NCBI GenBank assembly: GCA_018105865.1
Contig: CM030869.1
Location: forward strand, 11,279,482-11,343,481
Reading direction: 5' to 3'
Source: Metaphire vulgaris
Lineage: Eukaryota; Annelida; Clitellata; Crassiclitellata; Megascolecidae
Length of the DNA stretch: 64,000 nt
Shown here in pieces: positions 22,440 to 34,818 of this stretch. The translations under genes were made by a program, and so were the position numbers. The notes under the pieces were generated by a model, which made no database searches, had not been told where the DNA came from, and was given only the letters and a program-made list of their open reading frames with translations. Each line of letters begins with the position of its first letter. The stretch's first letter is position 1.

Positions 22440-22560
22440 TTTGACTTAGATGACGACATTCTGATGACGTCACTTTACACCAATAATGACGTCTTTTGTT
22501 CTCGACTTATATTTAGTCAAAGGAAGAAAACGCCGGAAGTGACGTAATGGTCCAAGCGGG
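22440..22560 (+). promoter_or_regulatory. CRE/ETS/YY1-type motifs at the ARID3 main exon
   Basis: TGACGTCA (22463-22470), AATGACGTCT, the ETS/CRE composite CCGGAAGTGACGTAA (22532-22546) and AAAATGGCGGCC (22563-22574, YY1-like) are packed into 120 bp. In many animal promoters a YY1 site lies just downstream of a TATA-less start. This fits an alternative promoter for a protein starting at 22547. Confidence 0.4.
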
Positions 22561-23120
22561 GCAAAATGGCGGCCGAGTATCTCGCTCTCACAGTTCCGAC
22601 TCGATTTCCGGTTCCGGTTCCGACGACAACCGGAAGCAGCAGCGCATATCGCGGAAGCGACGAATGGAGGACGAAGAACAGGAACAAGAACGCCAAGAAG
22701 AAGAAGAAGACGACGATGACGAAGACGACGAAGAAGGGCAATCTTCGTATGCGTCTCGATATCTGGACAGATTGGCAGAGAAAGAGGATGCGGAGGAGGA
22801 GGAGGAAGAGGAGGAAGAGCAACAGGGAGAGGGGGAGGATGCGGGAGATGGTGAGGTACAGAGGAAGATCCTCACCCAGAAGCCTCTCGGTCTCCTCGCC
22901 CATCACGGCCTGTCCTCCGCCCGATCCACTTCCGGTTCAATCCGTTTCCATCGCAACAGAGACCCAGACGATGACGTCATCGCCGACGGCGGAGGAAACG
23001 GCGAATGTCGACGTCGGCGACAGAGCAACGGCGACGGTCGTGACGTCAGAGAGATCTATGACGTCAGATACGACGGCGATGACGTAGGCGGCGACGCAGA
23101 CGATCGGCCGGAGAGCGGCT

Positions 23121-23151
<31 letters not shown>

Positions 23152-24520
23152 GGGGAGTGGGGCGGTGGTAGGTGGTCAACAGCGGGGCGTGTCGCCCCCC
23201 TACCTGATGTCGACGACGGAGAATGACGTCATCGTCGCTGGTCGGCGTCGCTCTTCCGACTACGGATCGATGGCCATGTCGCTGATGGACCGACGCTTCA
23301 TGCCGTCCCCTCCTCCCTCCCCCTCCGCGTCGCCCGGGTCCGGCCAGTGTCCGTCGACGCCTGGAGGGGGGCAGCACTGGACCTTTGAGGAGCAGTTCAA
23401 ACAGGTAACGACTTTTGTGGGTGGGAGTGAGGGGGTGGGGTGGGGGCGGTATGAATGGAACAGAAAGGCGCTATATGAATCTCAGAATAATACATTCGGA
23501 ACATTGGCGTAAACTTGGATGAAAATGTCGGGGGGTTCACAACTTGTATATCTTCCCATTCACTATGGAAGCTTCCCAAAAAGTGTGGGGGACCGAACCA
23601 TTTGCCCCCCCTGATTTTTAGAACAAAAATTTTTTTCGCCAATGTTTGTGTTATTTAGTTTTTTATATGTCCTAAAGGAGTGGAGGAGTGCTTGATATCG
23701 AGTAATCTGAAGTAACTAACAGTCTAACCCCGTGAAAATGACTGACAAGCAAAAAAGGTCGTCAACTTTTTTGCAAACTTGTAACTTGTCAGGCTGAAAG
23801 TGTTTTGCCCCCCCCCCCCTGAAAAACGGTGAAATGGCGTCTCTGAGAGAAGTCTACGCGCCTATGATTAAGATTTTGGTTAAAGCTGTTTCGCGAAAAA
23901 CCAAATGCACTTCGATAGGTTTCCAAAAATGATGAATTTACGATTTCCGCTGTTTTTTAAAACACACATTTTAGAAAGTTTTACCAGTAGAATGGCGTAG
24001 AAGGTCAGAATTAGAGTCTCTTCTTTAACATTCTCTTTATCGATGGAATTTTCAGTGTGAGGTCATGACCTCGCAGCGACAGGCGAAGCTAGTAAATGCT
24101 GCCGTGGAACTACTTTTTAAGAGCGATTGCGTATCACTGCGCGTGACCGTATCACAACGGCTCCCGACAACGTGTGGCCGGATGCCATTTTTACGCGGGC
24201 CTGGGCTGGTGGGGCGGGGTATGAAGTGGAGGATGTGCACCCGGATGGGGGGAGGGGTGGACTGGGATGGGGAAATGGGGGTGGGTGGCGTGGAGAAGGC
24301 GCGATGCGTTTAATAATGCGTTGCAGATGTTTCGATATGCGTAATTAAGTTACCGACCGGTTTTCCTAAGACACTTGGCGCCGATTGGCCGAAGAAGCTG
24401 AACATATTTCCCACTATCGTTACTCTATCGCCCCTACCCATACCCCCACCCCACCCACTCAGACCCCACTTTTCTCGATTCAACGTCGAGGGAATGGAGC
24501 AACGCCCAAAACAGATTCCC

Positions 24521-24595
<75 letters not shown>

Positions 24596-27220
24596 CGGTT
24601 CTTTAATCTTTTCCTTATAATTTCGACCATCTTCACCGCGACCTTAGTTCGTGAATGTAACTTATGACCTTCAGAAGGCCAAGGGTAGAGTCAGACTCAG
24701 TTCCGCCATATCCCGTGTCTTCTATTAGCCATATCGAGTACTATGATTAGTATTAGTAAGTATTCAGTATGATATTAGTAGCATTTATCGTTGTTTGTCA
24801 TTTAACTATTATGCCATTCTCAGTAGGTATATACGCTAATGCATTGAATTCTCTTGTTCCTCTCCGACTGTCTGTCTAGCCTCCTAACTGTCTAGTCCTA
24901 TATGTCTGCCTACCTGTCTGTCTGTCTGTCTGTTTTGTGCATCTGCCTGTCTGTTTATATGACTGGTTGTGTATATTAGAAATAGCCTCTCTCCTTGTCT
25001 TCGTCTTTGTCTGTTTCGATATCTGTGTGTTAGGGCCACAAAGAGACTAAGTGAACGATTTAGTTAATTGTGGATTTGTTTTCTCGCTGTAGCTTTACGA
25101 ATTAACTGACGACCCAAATAGAAAATTCTTTCTCGACGATCTCTTTTCCTTTATGCAGAAACGAGGTAATTAATAGAACAACAATACTATCACATAATGA
25201 TGATGATGACGACGACGACGATGATGATGAATTGATGATGATGATGATGACATCGACGACAATGAGAATGATATGACAACAACAGCCATGGGCGCCCACA
25301 GAAAAGACGGCAAAACGGTTTACCTTGGTATGCGCACTAGTAGTTTGCGCACCTGAGAATTTGCGCACCAGTATTTTACGCACCTGTACATTGCGCACCC
25401 GCTATTTGCGAACCTATATTATGTGCACCAAGTTAAGTATCCCGGGTGCGCAAACTACTAGTGCACATACTATGCAATACCGGCAAAACACAATGGTCGC
25501 AGTTACGCCATATAAATCTTTCCAGGAGGAGCAAACACATGTTAGACAATGGTCACGGTTAATATTTTAGCAAGGGTTTAAATTTCACTGTGACATATTG
25601 GTATTTTCATTTTCTAGCGATGGGTCAAGTGCCCCCCCCCCCTCTTGCCCTAATGTGCGGGCGCCCATGACAACAACTGTGATAATGAAAGTTTTTTAAT
25701 CTAGACTTGTGAACAGTTTGTGTCGTCATCATCTGCCAGTTGATGCATAGAATTTTATTGTATATCTGATATCCTTCGGTTTCTTCACGTTAATAATATA
25801 GCGCCTTTAGTAAAAAAAAGACTCCAGAATTTATCCCAAGCACATATGTCAACAAATCCTGTAAATTGGTCAATTTTAAGAATTTAATAAGAACGAAAGT
25901 CATTCGATTAGATCTTCTTATAAAATAACACCAAAATTCGCCATTATTTCCATACACAGCAATTACTATACATGCACCAAAACAAGGCGAATACAGTACT
26001 TTTCGTTAAGTACACATATCCGATAGTTTATTTTCTGTGATTGAGTATCTTGTGTAAGATCACACAAAGACCCTCCGCCTCCCACCCAGCCCTCACCCCC
26101 CACTCCCGCCCAAGTGAAACCATCGACAGCAATATTCCGACAGAGACATGTAACCTGTTGTCTAACTGGTTTTACCTTTCCTCCTCTATTTCCAAATGCA
26201 TTGTATCTATTTGGGGCCTTGATATTTTGTCTACTGGATTCCCGTAGCTATCTCCTTTATTTCATCAAGATCTGTGGATTCTCCTAGTTCTAAAAATTGC
26301 TCTTCATATTTTTAGTTTTTGCTTGTTTTAAAAGACGCTTGTGAATTTTCTAGATATCGAATAAAATTTGGGATTGGTGGCAGTGGCGGCTCTACCGGGA
26401 GGTGCAGGGGGCCCGTGCCCCCTATTGAGTGCCTGCCCCTCAGTGCCCACCTGTTGGGACCCTATACTTAGTGATATATACATTAAACAACAAATGGTTG
26501 GCCCCATGATTAGAAGTTGCCACCCCAACGGCCCCCCACTTCCCAAATCCTGGAGCTGCCACTGATTGGTGGCATACAGATTTGTGCAAATATTTAATAA
26601 AATACCCGAATTCTGGCAAGAAAATGAAACAGACGAAAGAACTGTTTAACATGCAGGTCGCATAATCAGTTTTTTTCTTAATAAACAATTCTTCGATTTC
26701 TTTATTTTAAACTTCTCCACTCGACTAATCTCCCGGAATCTACCGGATCATTTGGCGCGCAATAGTAGTTTTTTCTAGAATTTCCTGCGGCAGAAGACGG
26801 CAGCTAAGTTCCCCCAATCGATTTGCTTCGGCGGCACAGAATAAAAGGGAGAATGTATCGCCCCACATTCCCCTCTCCTCCTCTCCCCTTCCCTAGCGAC
26901 GACGTTGTTTGTGATAATTCGGCAGACTTCTTGGTCTTCCTTCTGCTCCTCGTTCCCCATTTCGTCTTGACTGGCGGGCGACAGGTGATTAGACGTAATT
27001 ATTTTGTCGGGCCGGAGGGGCGGCGGCGGAAGGTGGGGTGGGTGGGCGGTGTTCGAAACGCCACCTCAGTAGATGTTTTTCGGCCTAGGTGGGCTGACAG
27101 TTTCTTCTTATTCTTATTTTTATTCTTAACCGGTTGATTATTCTGCGGAGGTGGGAGGTGGGTGGGAAGGTGCATGACCACAGACTTGTGAGTGCCTGGA
27201 ATAGAAAGAGTTACAACTGC

Positions 27221-27298
<78 letters not shown>

Positions 27299-27397
27299 AA
27301 TGCAGTCGTTTGATTCTTTTGATTGCCATGCACATGGTCATACTCGTTTTGAAAACCTGCTCTCCCTTCCTTCCTCCCTCCCTCTCCTTCCGCCACT

Positions 27398-27470
<73 letters not shown>

Positions 27471-28483
27471 TCTTTCGTCTGCTTTCTTTTTTTTCTTTGT
27501 ATGATGTTTTCGGCTTTAATTCTTTATTTATCGCTCTCAGCCGTTGTTTTTGGTCTTCTGCTTTCATCTGGTGCCCTGTTTTGTTCCTCTTGGTTCCTCT
27601 TGATTTAACCTGCTACCTCCTGTTTTCATTCTTTCGCCTTTCGAAGTTTATAGACTTCTTTCCGTGAAATAATTGTGCCATTTGGATATTGAAACTGTGT
27701 TAATTTATTCACGAAATTAATTAATTTCGTCAATCAATCAATCAATCAATCAATCAGTTGGTCATCCAGTCATTCATTTGTTTCTTCAATCGAAAGCTCG
27801 TTAGTTTGTTCATATAACCAATGAACGGTTCAGCTATTTTAATTCTCTGTGTGTATCGTTTAAAAATAACTCTAGAAAACGAACAGATATATGTGTTTTT
27901 ATCGAATAAAAGAGAGCTATTTTCGAGGCATATAACACAGGTATCGGTGAAGCAATGGGCCAATGGCAGACAGAGCCGTTCGAATATAAGTCTGCGAGTC
28001 TTCAATGCTTAGTTAAACATTACACTGTGATACAAAAAAAATCGCCTGCCCGTCCCCTTGCGTCGCTCCGACCAGCTTCTAATCTTCAAGTGCTCCCGTT
28101 ACAACGATTTATTCCGGACTCTTAATGGGTCCAAATATATCGTAGTGCGGGGGGGGGAGGGGAAGGGGACGATGTAACAGCCATTCATGCATTTATTTTT
28201 CAGTTTTGATATCGACTTCGGATAAAAGCGTATATACATACACAGCGATTCATTTATCGGCCGGGGCTAAATATACGGCCCATATTAAATGAACGGGTAG
28301 AATTTTGGAATCGTACCCTATCGCGTGCGGTTATCCCGCAATCCGCCGGTGAATTTAGCATCGGATGGACAGCGGCGGACCAGTTGTCTTATCTAACCTC
28401 TTGACGAGCGCGTATCTAGGTCTCGCATTCGTCTCGTGCCCTCCGCACCTTAATCGCGCAGTTACCTTACTCCGTTAGCCAGG

Positions 28484-28545
<62 letters not shown>

Positions 28546-29342
28546 TGCGCGTAAGTAGGTAAGTAAGTTCCGATCGGTCATTAGGCCGCTCTTGGCCCGG
28601 AGATAAGTCTAATGGGGCGACGGTTGCCACGTGGCAACGGTTGCCATGACGACACTGACGATCTCCCACTTGCAATCGGCGATTGGAAAGTGGTCCAATG
28701 CCTCTCTCTCTCCCCGCTTCTCCCCTCTCCCCACCTGGGATTTTAAGTGAGACATTCGGAATCTAGTAAACACGAAAAGAACAGTTTTACAAAAATGTCA
28801 CATGCATCAAGCGCCCGTTGTCTCACAAAATATACAGTTTAATCTCGATATAACGGACTCGGTTACAACGCATACTCGGTTATTAAGTGCCGTAAATGTA
28901 TTGTAGGGCCCCTTATTAGATGGTATTGCATAATTATAACGCACTAAATTTTACAGACCCGCTTAAGTACGTTTTAACGAAGCTCTACTGTAGTTGAATG
29001 GAAAGGCCGATAGTTAATTTTACATTTACAGTCCGAGGCCTATAAATATAATATAACAGGCCTCCTCAACGCTGACAGGGCGGAATGTTTCACGATTGAC
29101 TACTGAAAAGAGTAAAATTCGTGGGTGGAGATATTTTTTTAAAAGTTTTCCGTCCTTTACGAGTTCTAGTTTAAATTGGTTTTCTGATCTTAAATTATTA
29201 AATATAAATAATTTTAAAATATTTTAATTATTTCATAGCGAATAATTTCATCACTAAATCGTGTAACTGACTGCTGTTTTATTCAATGCACTTCACAGTT
29301 CACAGTTCACAGTTCACAGTTCACAGTTCTCTCTCTCTCTCT

Positions 29343-29389
<47 letters not shown>

Positions 29390-29692
29390 AATTCCTGCGA
29401 ATTTCTCTCAGATGCGTCTATATTTAGCAGACAAAATGAGGTGAATGTAACCGAGTTGTATTACTTCGCTCATCAGAGAAATTCTCTTATAGATGTCAGC
29501 AGCGTTTATCCTAATGCAGTCACCCTGCAGTGCAGAATCGCATTGTTGCCGTAACCGATGACGCGAAAAATTGCGCCATAAAATTCCCTCCGTACTCGAC
29601 GGCGTGCAAACGGAGCGTCGTCGTCGCCCGCTTAGAGGCAAATCGCATTATGCCCGAATACACGACAACGAATTTAACATTATCATCATCAT

Positions 29693-29761
<69 letters not shown>

Positions 29762-30578
29762 AACCAAATCGTCGAATAATTAAATTCGAGCTAATCGTCA
29801 TCGTCGTCGTCATGTTTGATTCGTTCTGGGATGTCGAAATTAATAGGCGTGTATAATTTGTTAATTCCCTGTCTTTTACGATGCACGAGACAGACAGAGA
29901 CAGAGACACAGAGACAGACGAACAGACAGGCAGAAGAGAGACTGTGAGTCTGTGACCTCCTCTTCCTCCTCCTCCCCACATCGATCGATGCTAATCAAGC
30001 ATCGGGTGATGCTGAGTGTATGAGATGAGCGGGCGCTAGATAATCCGTCAACATCGAATATAAGTCGCCGATGATGATGATGATGATTGTGAATATGAAA
30101 AATAGTGTTATACTAGATGCTGGTTCGGCGGATTGATACATGAGCGCGTAATGAGGCCCCCTAATGACCTCTTCGCCGGGGAGTTATTTAATTATCAGCG
30201 CTGATGTATCGCCTATGCACCGATTAATCTCATAGAATATCTGTGATTTGTAATCAGCTGGGATTTTTGTCGATCTAAATCATGTGACGCCCTTTGAATA
30301 TTATGTCCACGACAGTAAATTTTTAAAAAATGAGGGCTGCCTTACTTACTTGCTAGCTTGCTGGATGTCTGACCGAAAGACTAATATACAGTAGCGTTTC
30401 GTTAATGCGCAGTTCAGAAGATCAGAAAAGTCGGACATTTCGACCGAAAGTTGAAAAGTCCATGTTAACCGAATTTGAGGAACGATGTTTAAGATAGAGA
30501 GAAAGAGAAAGAGACAGACAGACACACAGAGACAGAGATATGTTGGTTCATGGATTCAGTGCAGATGGACAAACACAT

Positions 30579-30673
<95 letters not shown>

Positions 30674-32339
30674 GAAACAGAGAGAGACAGAGAGAGAGAC
30701 AGAGAGACACAGAGAGACACAGAGACAGATACAGAGTTGTTGGTTCTTGGATGGATGGAATCTGGAAAACTACATCCGCTTGAACTGGAAAACAGGAACA
30801 GGAACTTTATGACTGGAACTGTCCCCAGGAGACAAATTCCACCCTCGCCACCACCCTCCCTAAGCTCCCCACCCTTCCCCACCCCCGTCTCCCCACAGAC
30901 CTCGGCGCAGCGAGCGGATCATGATTGTCCGGTGTTTTGTGAGAGCGGAGAGGAGCTAATTGTGAGGAGAGGAGATCTTGCAATTTAAGACCGCCCCGCG
31001 TTCGAGTCTGGCTGCCATTCGAAGAGCGATTAGAGAAACTCCCGACTGGACGATAATTCAGGCGGGCGGTCCTTTCTAATTGGACCGAAATTGGAGAAAA
31101 TTTGGGCCAAAAGTTCGCATAAAATCAGGGACGAGAGAGAGAAAGGAGATCTGCCCCGGGGGGATATTTATGCTGCATGCTAACGATTGAAACTTGTACA
31201 AAGAATTTAGAACACAGAACGCATGCACGGTAAAATCTCTGTTTAGAGGGTAAAATGTTTTGACTATCAATTTTAATTATTAATTAATTATCTAATTAAA
31301 TAGAATTAAACGTGTCTAGATCTGTAGAAATGTTCAATGTTGCGACTTGTCAGTTTTCTTGTATTACGTCTTTTGCTCTAACATCTTTAGCCCTATTTCC
31401 ATAACTCGTCGTTATCATGGTAGTCGTCGTTATCATCGTAGTCGTCGTTATCATCGTAGTCGTCATTGTCATTGTAGTTGTTGATACACTGACCTTTGCC
31501 ACGCCGACAAGCCACCCTGCCTATAGCTCTATTTCAAGAAACATTAAGCGCATAAGAAAGAGCAGCTACTACTGTATTACTTCCAGAGCGCTATATAAAT
31601 TTACGAGCTTTTACTTACTTACTTGTTATAAAATTCGTGTGAATTCTGATGCAGCTGTTACGATGGCCTGGGGGAAAAGTTGGTTCTGCTGGCGATGGGC
31701 CAATAGGGGATCATTCGGGCTTTGACACATCCGTCCGTCCCAATATTAATTCAATGTGAAGTCTTTTACTCCGCTGCCCGACTCTCAGGTGTAGCAAGCG
31801 AAACGAACCCCGTTAAAAACGTACCCATGCCGGCATTCCCTTTTATGTTACGGCTGTCATTATAGCCGAGGCATGCCTTCTACTCGATTATAGTCTAAAC
31901 GCAATAATTCTTAGGCAGTTTCTGAAATTCGTTGTGTGGGGGGAGGTGAGACGATCAGTACGGTATGTTCCTGATTCAAGGGGTTTCATATTTCACCCTC
32001 GACCCCGTCGCTGGAGTGGGTTGGGGACTTATGATGCGCAATTTCTCATCGCGAGCAACTCTCGCTTCCCGTAGAGTTGAAAGAGATTGCCACCCTTTGG
32101 GTAATCAAGATCATAATCAAAAGTTTCTGGATCGTGTTATTCACCCCCAATAATTCGGGTTATCGGCTCATGGTAGAATACCTGCGAGCCCCCCGACTCT
32201 AAACTTCCGTGGTGGTGTGTGACTCTTTCTGTCTCTCGTTCTCTCTGTCTGTCTCTGTCTGTCTCAGTGTCTCTTTCTCTCTAACTTCCTATTTCTCTAT
32301 CTGTCTGTCTGTCTCTGTCTCTCTGTCCATCTGTGTCTG

Positions 32340-32383
<44 letters not shown>

Positions 32384-33820
32384 GTCGAATTCTGACCCGA
32401 AAGGTCGAAGTTGTCTGAGATTTCTTAGCACTTCACAACTTCACAGAGAGGGGAGAGAGAGAAACCCGAGATTCATTTCTAAGTTGAAGTTCTGTCGTGA
32501 GAAGAAAAAAGATTAGAAACTGCGTCGTCGTCTGCTCTGAGAATCTTCTCAGTCGCCTTCCTTCGCTGTAATTAGAAATTTACGACGCAAAAGACTCGAC
32601 GCCTCAATTGAGCGCTTCCGTTTAAACGCTATGACGTCACCAGAGCTCCACTTACCATATCAAGGATTCAGGGATATTCAAATGGCGGCCCGCGGGCCAG
32701 ATCCGACCCGCCAAGGGTGTGAAACGGCCCTCTAAGATACCTAATCAATAAGTAGCTTTTTTCTAACACTAACGGAATTTTTACAAAATGTCTTCTTGTT
32801 TCGACTGACCTGTTTCTGTTACTATATTTTCTGCAACTAAAAATATTAGATGAGAAAAATGCATGTTTCTCGCATCACAGAGAATTTATACAATTTAATT
32901 GAATATCCCTGGGTTATTTCGTCGTCGTCATCATCATCATCATCATCATCATCATCACCATCTTCATCATCAGTAGCAACAGCAACAACAGCATCGTTAT
33001 CATTTTAAAAGTCGTTATCATTCTAACTGCTGTTGTTCCCCTAATCATTCCTAAATTGGTTTGGTGGTGTTTTGTCTTTTCACTGGTGGGGGGGGGGCAA
33101 GAAGTTTGGTGTTTGGTGTTTATACTTTTCACCCCACTACTGTTCCTGTCAAGCAATTTCGTCTCGAAGATTGACAGATGGAAGGCATCATTCATCAATA
33201 ATTCATTGGTCTTTTTAGTCATCGTCTACTTCTTGCGACTGACTTAGGGTCAACCGGAAATGGCAGTGCGCATGCGCGTGTAATTCCCTGCTGTCAATCA
33301 TTTGTTGCTATAAATGAGTCATCAGGACAGAAATACGTCTGCCCATGACGTCACAGTAGACTTAGTCATCGATTTCTCTATTAAATAGTCATGATGATTG
33401 CTGCACATAAATTATGTTAATGCTATAATAAGGTAGACACGTTGCGGGTGTAGGGGCTAACTGACTATTTTTCTTATCGAAGTGTACATGTTATCGAAAT
33501 TGTTTTAGAATTTTAATGTCTGGAGAGGCATTTGCTTAAACACCCCCACCCACCCCAATTTGAGACCGACACCACCCTCCAACGCCCCCAATTTTAGCTA
33601 TGGGATGACATTTTTGGCTTGTTCGACTTTTTTGGCAGGGGACTTCCAGCATTTACCGACACCCCTCCCCCAAATTGCTAATCCTAGAAATAACTCCGAT
33701 TGCGAGGTTTCGTATATAACTATTCCCGTCATGCAGGCAGAAAGTGAAAATGAAGACAACGACTACCACGAAGACGACGACGGTGATGATGATGATGATG
33801 TTATTGTTTTTGACGATGAC

Positions 33821-33856
<36 letters not shown>

Positions 33857-34742
33857 GCCGTCAGCCTGTTAAAATCTTGTTTTGAATTCTTTCTTCTCCG
33901 AGTTCCCTTTTCTTTTCCGTTTTCGGTTTCATTTGATTTTTTAAGCAATAGAGAATACCACAGGCAAAATTCTGAATGCCAAGCACATTTGATCTACAAG
34001 TGATAGTGACCTAATTTTTGAAAAAAACTTGATTAGCAGGTGCTCTTCACTTCTCCGTCAAAAGTGCTAGCCATTCACACGTCTGCCAATACTATTCTCT
34101 GTAGTTTAAACATGTCCAATTTAAGTGCAAAAATCCATTGAAATGCCGCTTGACTCTTTCCAGGTGTGCCTTCCAGGCGTGTTGGAGTCGCCTGCCCCCA
34201 CCTGTATGCATGCAGTAGTAACCTTTTGCAGGTACGCCGGTGAACAGAATTCCCATCATGGCAAAGCAGACCCTGGACCTGTTCGAGCTGTTCCAGTTGG
34301 TCGTCTCGAAGGGAGGACTGGTCGAAGTCATCAACAAGAAACTGTGGAGGGAGATCACGAAGGGACTCAGTCTTCCGTCGTCCATCACGAGCGCCGCTTT
34401 CACTCTGCGGACGCAGTCAGTAATTATTCACACATTCAAATGGAAATATTACCTCTTTACTCAAACAGTGTGCCATCGTGCTTACGCCTATCGTAACTAG
34501 ATTTTACTCTACTTTACTTTACTTACCGTCATCAATTCGAATACGTAGCGGCGCGAATATCGTACTCAGTTTATCTTGGGTGGGGTGGGGAGAGGGTGGG
34601 GGATTGTCTCTGTTTCCGGTGGGAGGTCGATCCGCGGCGAATGTTTCGGCTACCCACGGGAGGCTTGAAATTTTGGGGTGGATTGAATTTTGGGATGGGA
34701 AGTTTAGGGTACTAGTCATTTCCTCCTGTGTTTTGTTGAAAT

Positions 34743-34818
<76 letters not shown>

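Larger units (their letters stand above)
23405..25092. other. ARID3 intron 1
   Basis: Contains a foldback element at about 23508-23646 (ACATTGGCG at the left, CGCCAATGT at the right), C/G homopolymer runs and a long (TC)n. No further coding exon is seen. Confidence 0.6.
25166..34231. other. ARID3 intron 2 (9.1 kb)
   Basis: No coding exon is recognised. It carries MITEs (25287-25669, 26381-26564, 28833-28992), seven long microsatellites, a palindromic RFX/E-box site at 28623-28638 and TGACGTCA sites near 32632 and 33346. An Asp-rich frame at 33560-34003 is a (GAT)n artefact. Confidence 0.6.

Noticed and set aside
22566..23087. 173-codon ORF starting at the ATG inside AAAATGGCGGCC
   Set aside because: It is out of frame with the ARID domain and gives low-complexity Lys/Arg sequence.
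22937..23377. Minus-strand 146-codon ORF opposite ARID3 exon 1
   Set aside because: A shadow frame over GC-rich, repeat-laden coding sequence.
25325..25570. Repeat protein with LRT units
   Set aside because: Produced by 15-bp GCGCAC repeats inside a foldback element.
27192..27608. Poly-RE and poly-LS proteins, here and at similar tracts (24310, 34478, 43145, 58564, 61270)
   Set aside because: Translations of GA/CT microsatellites.
33560..34003. 147-codon Asp-rich ORF
   Set aside because: It is built on a (GAT)n tract inside an ARID3 intron and has no splice or homology support.
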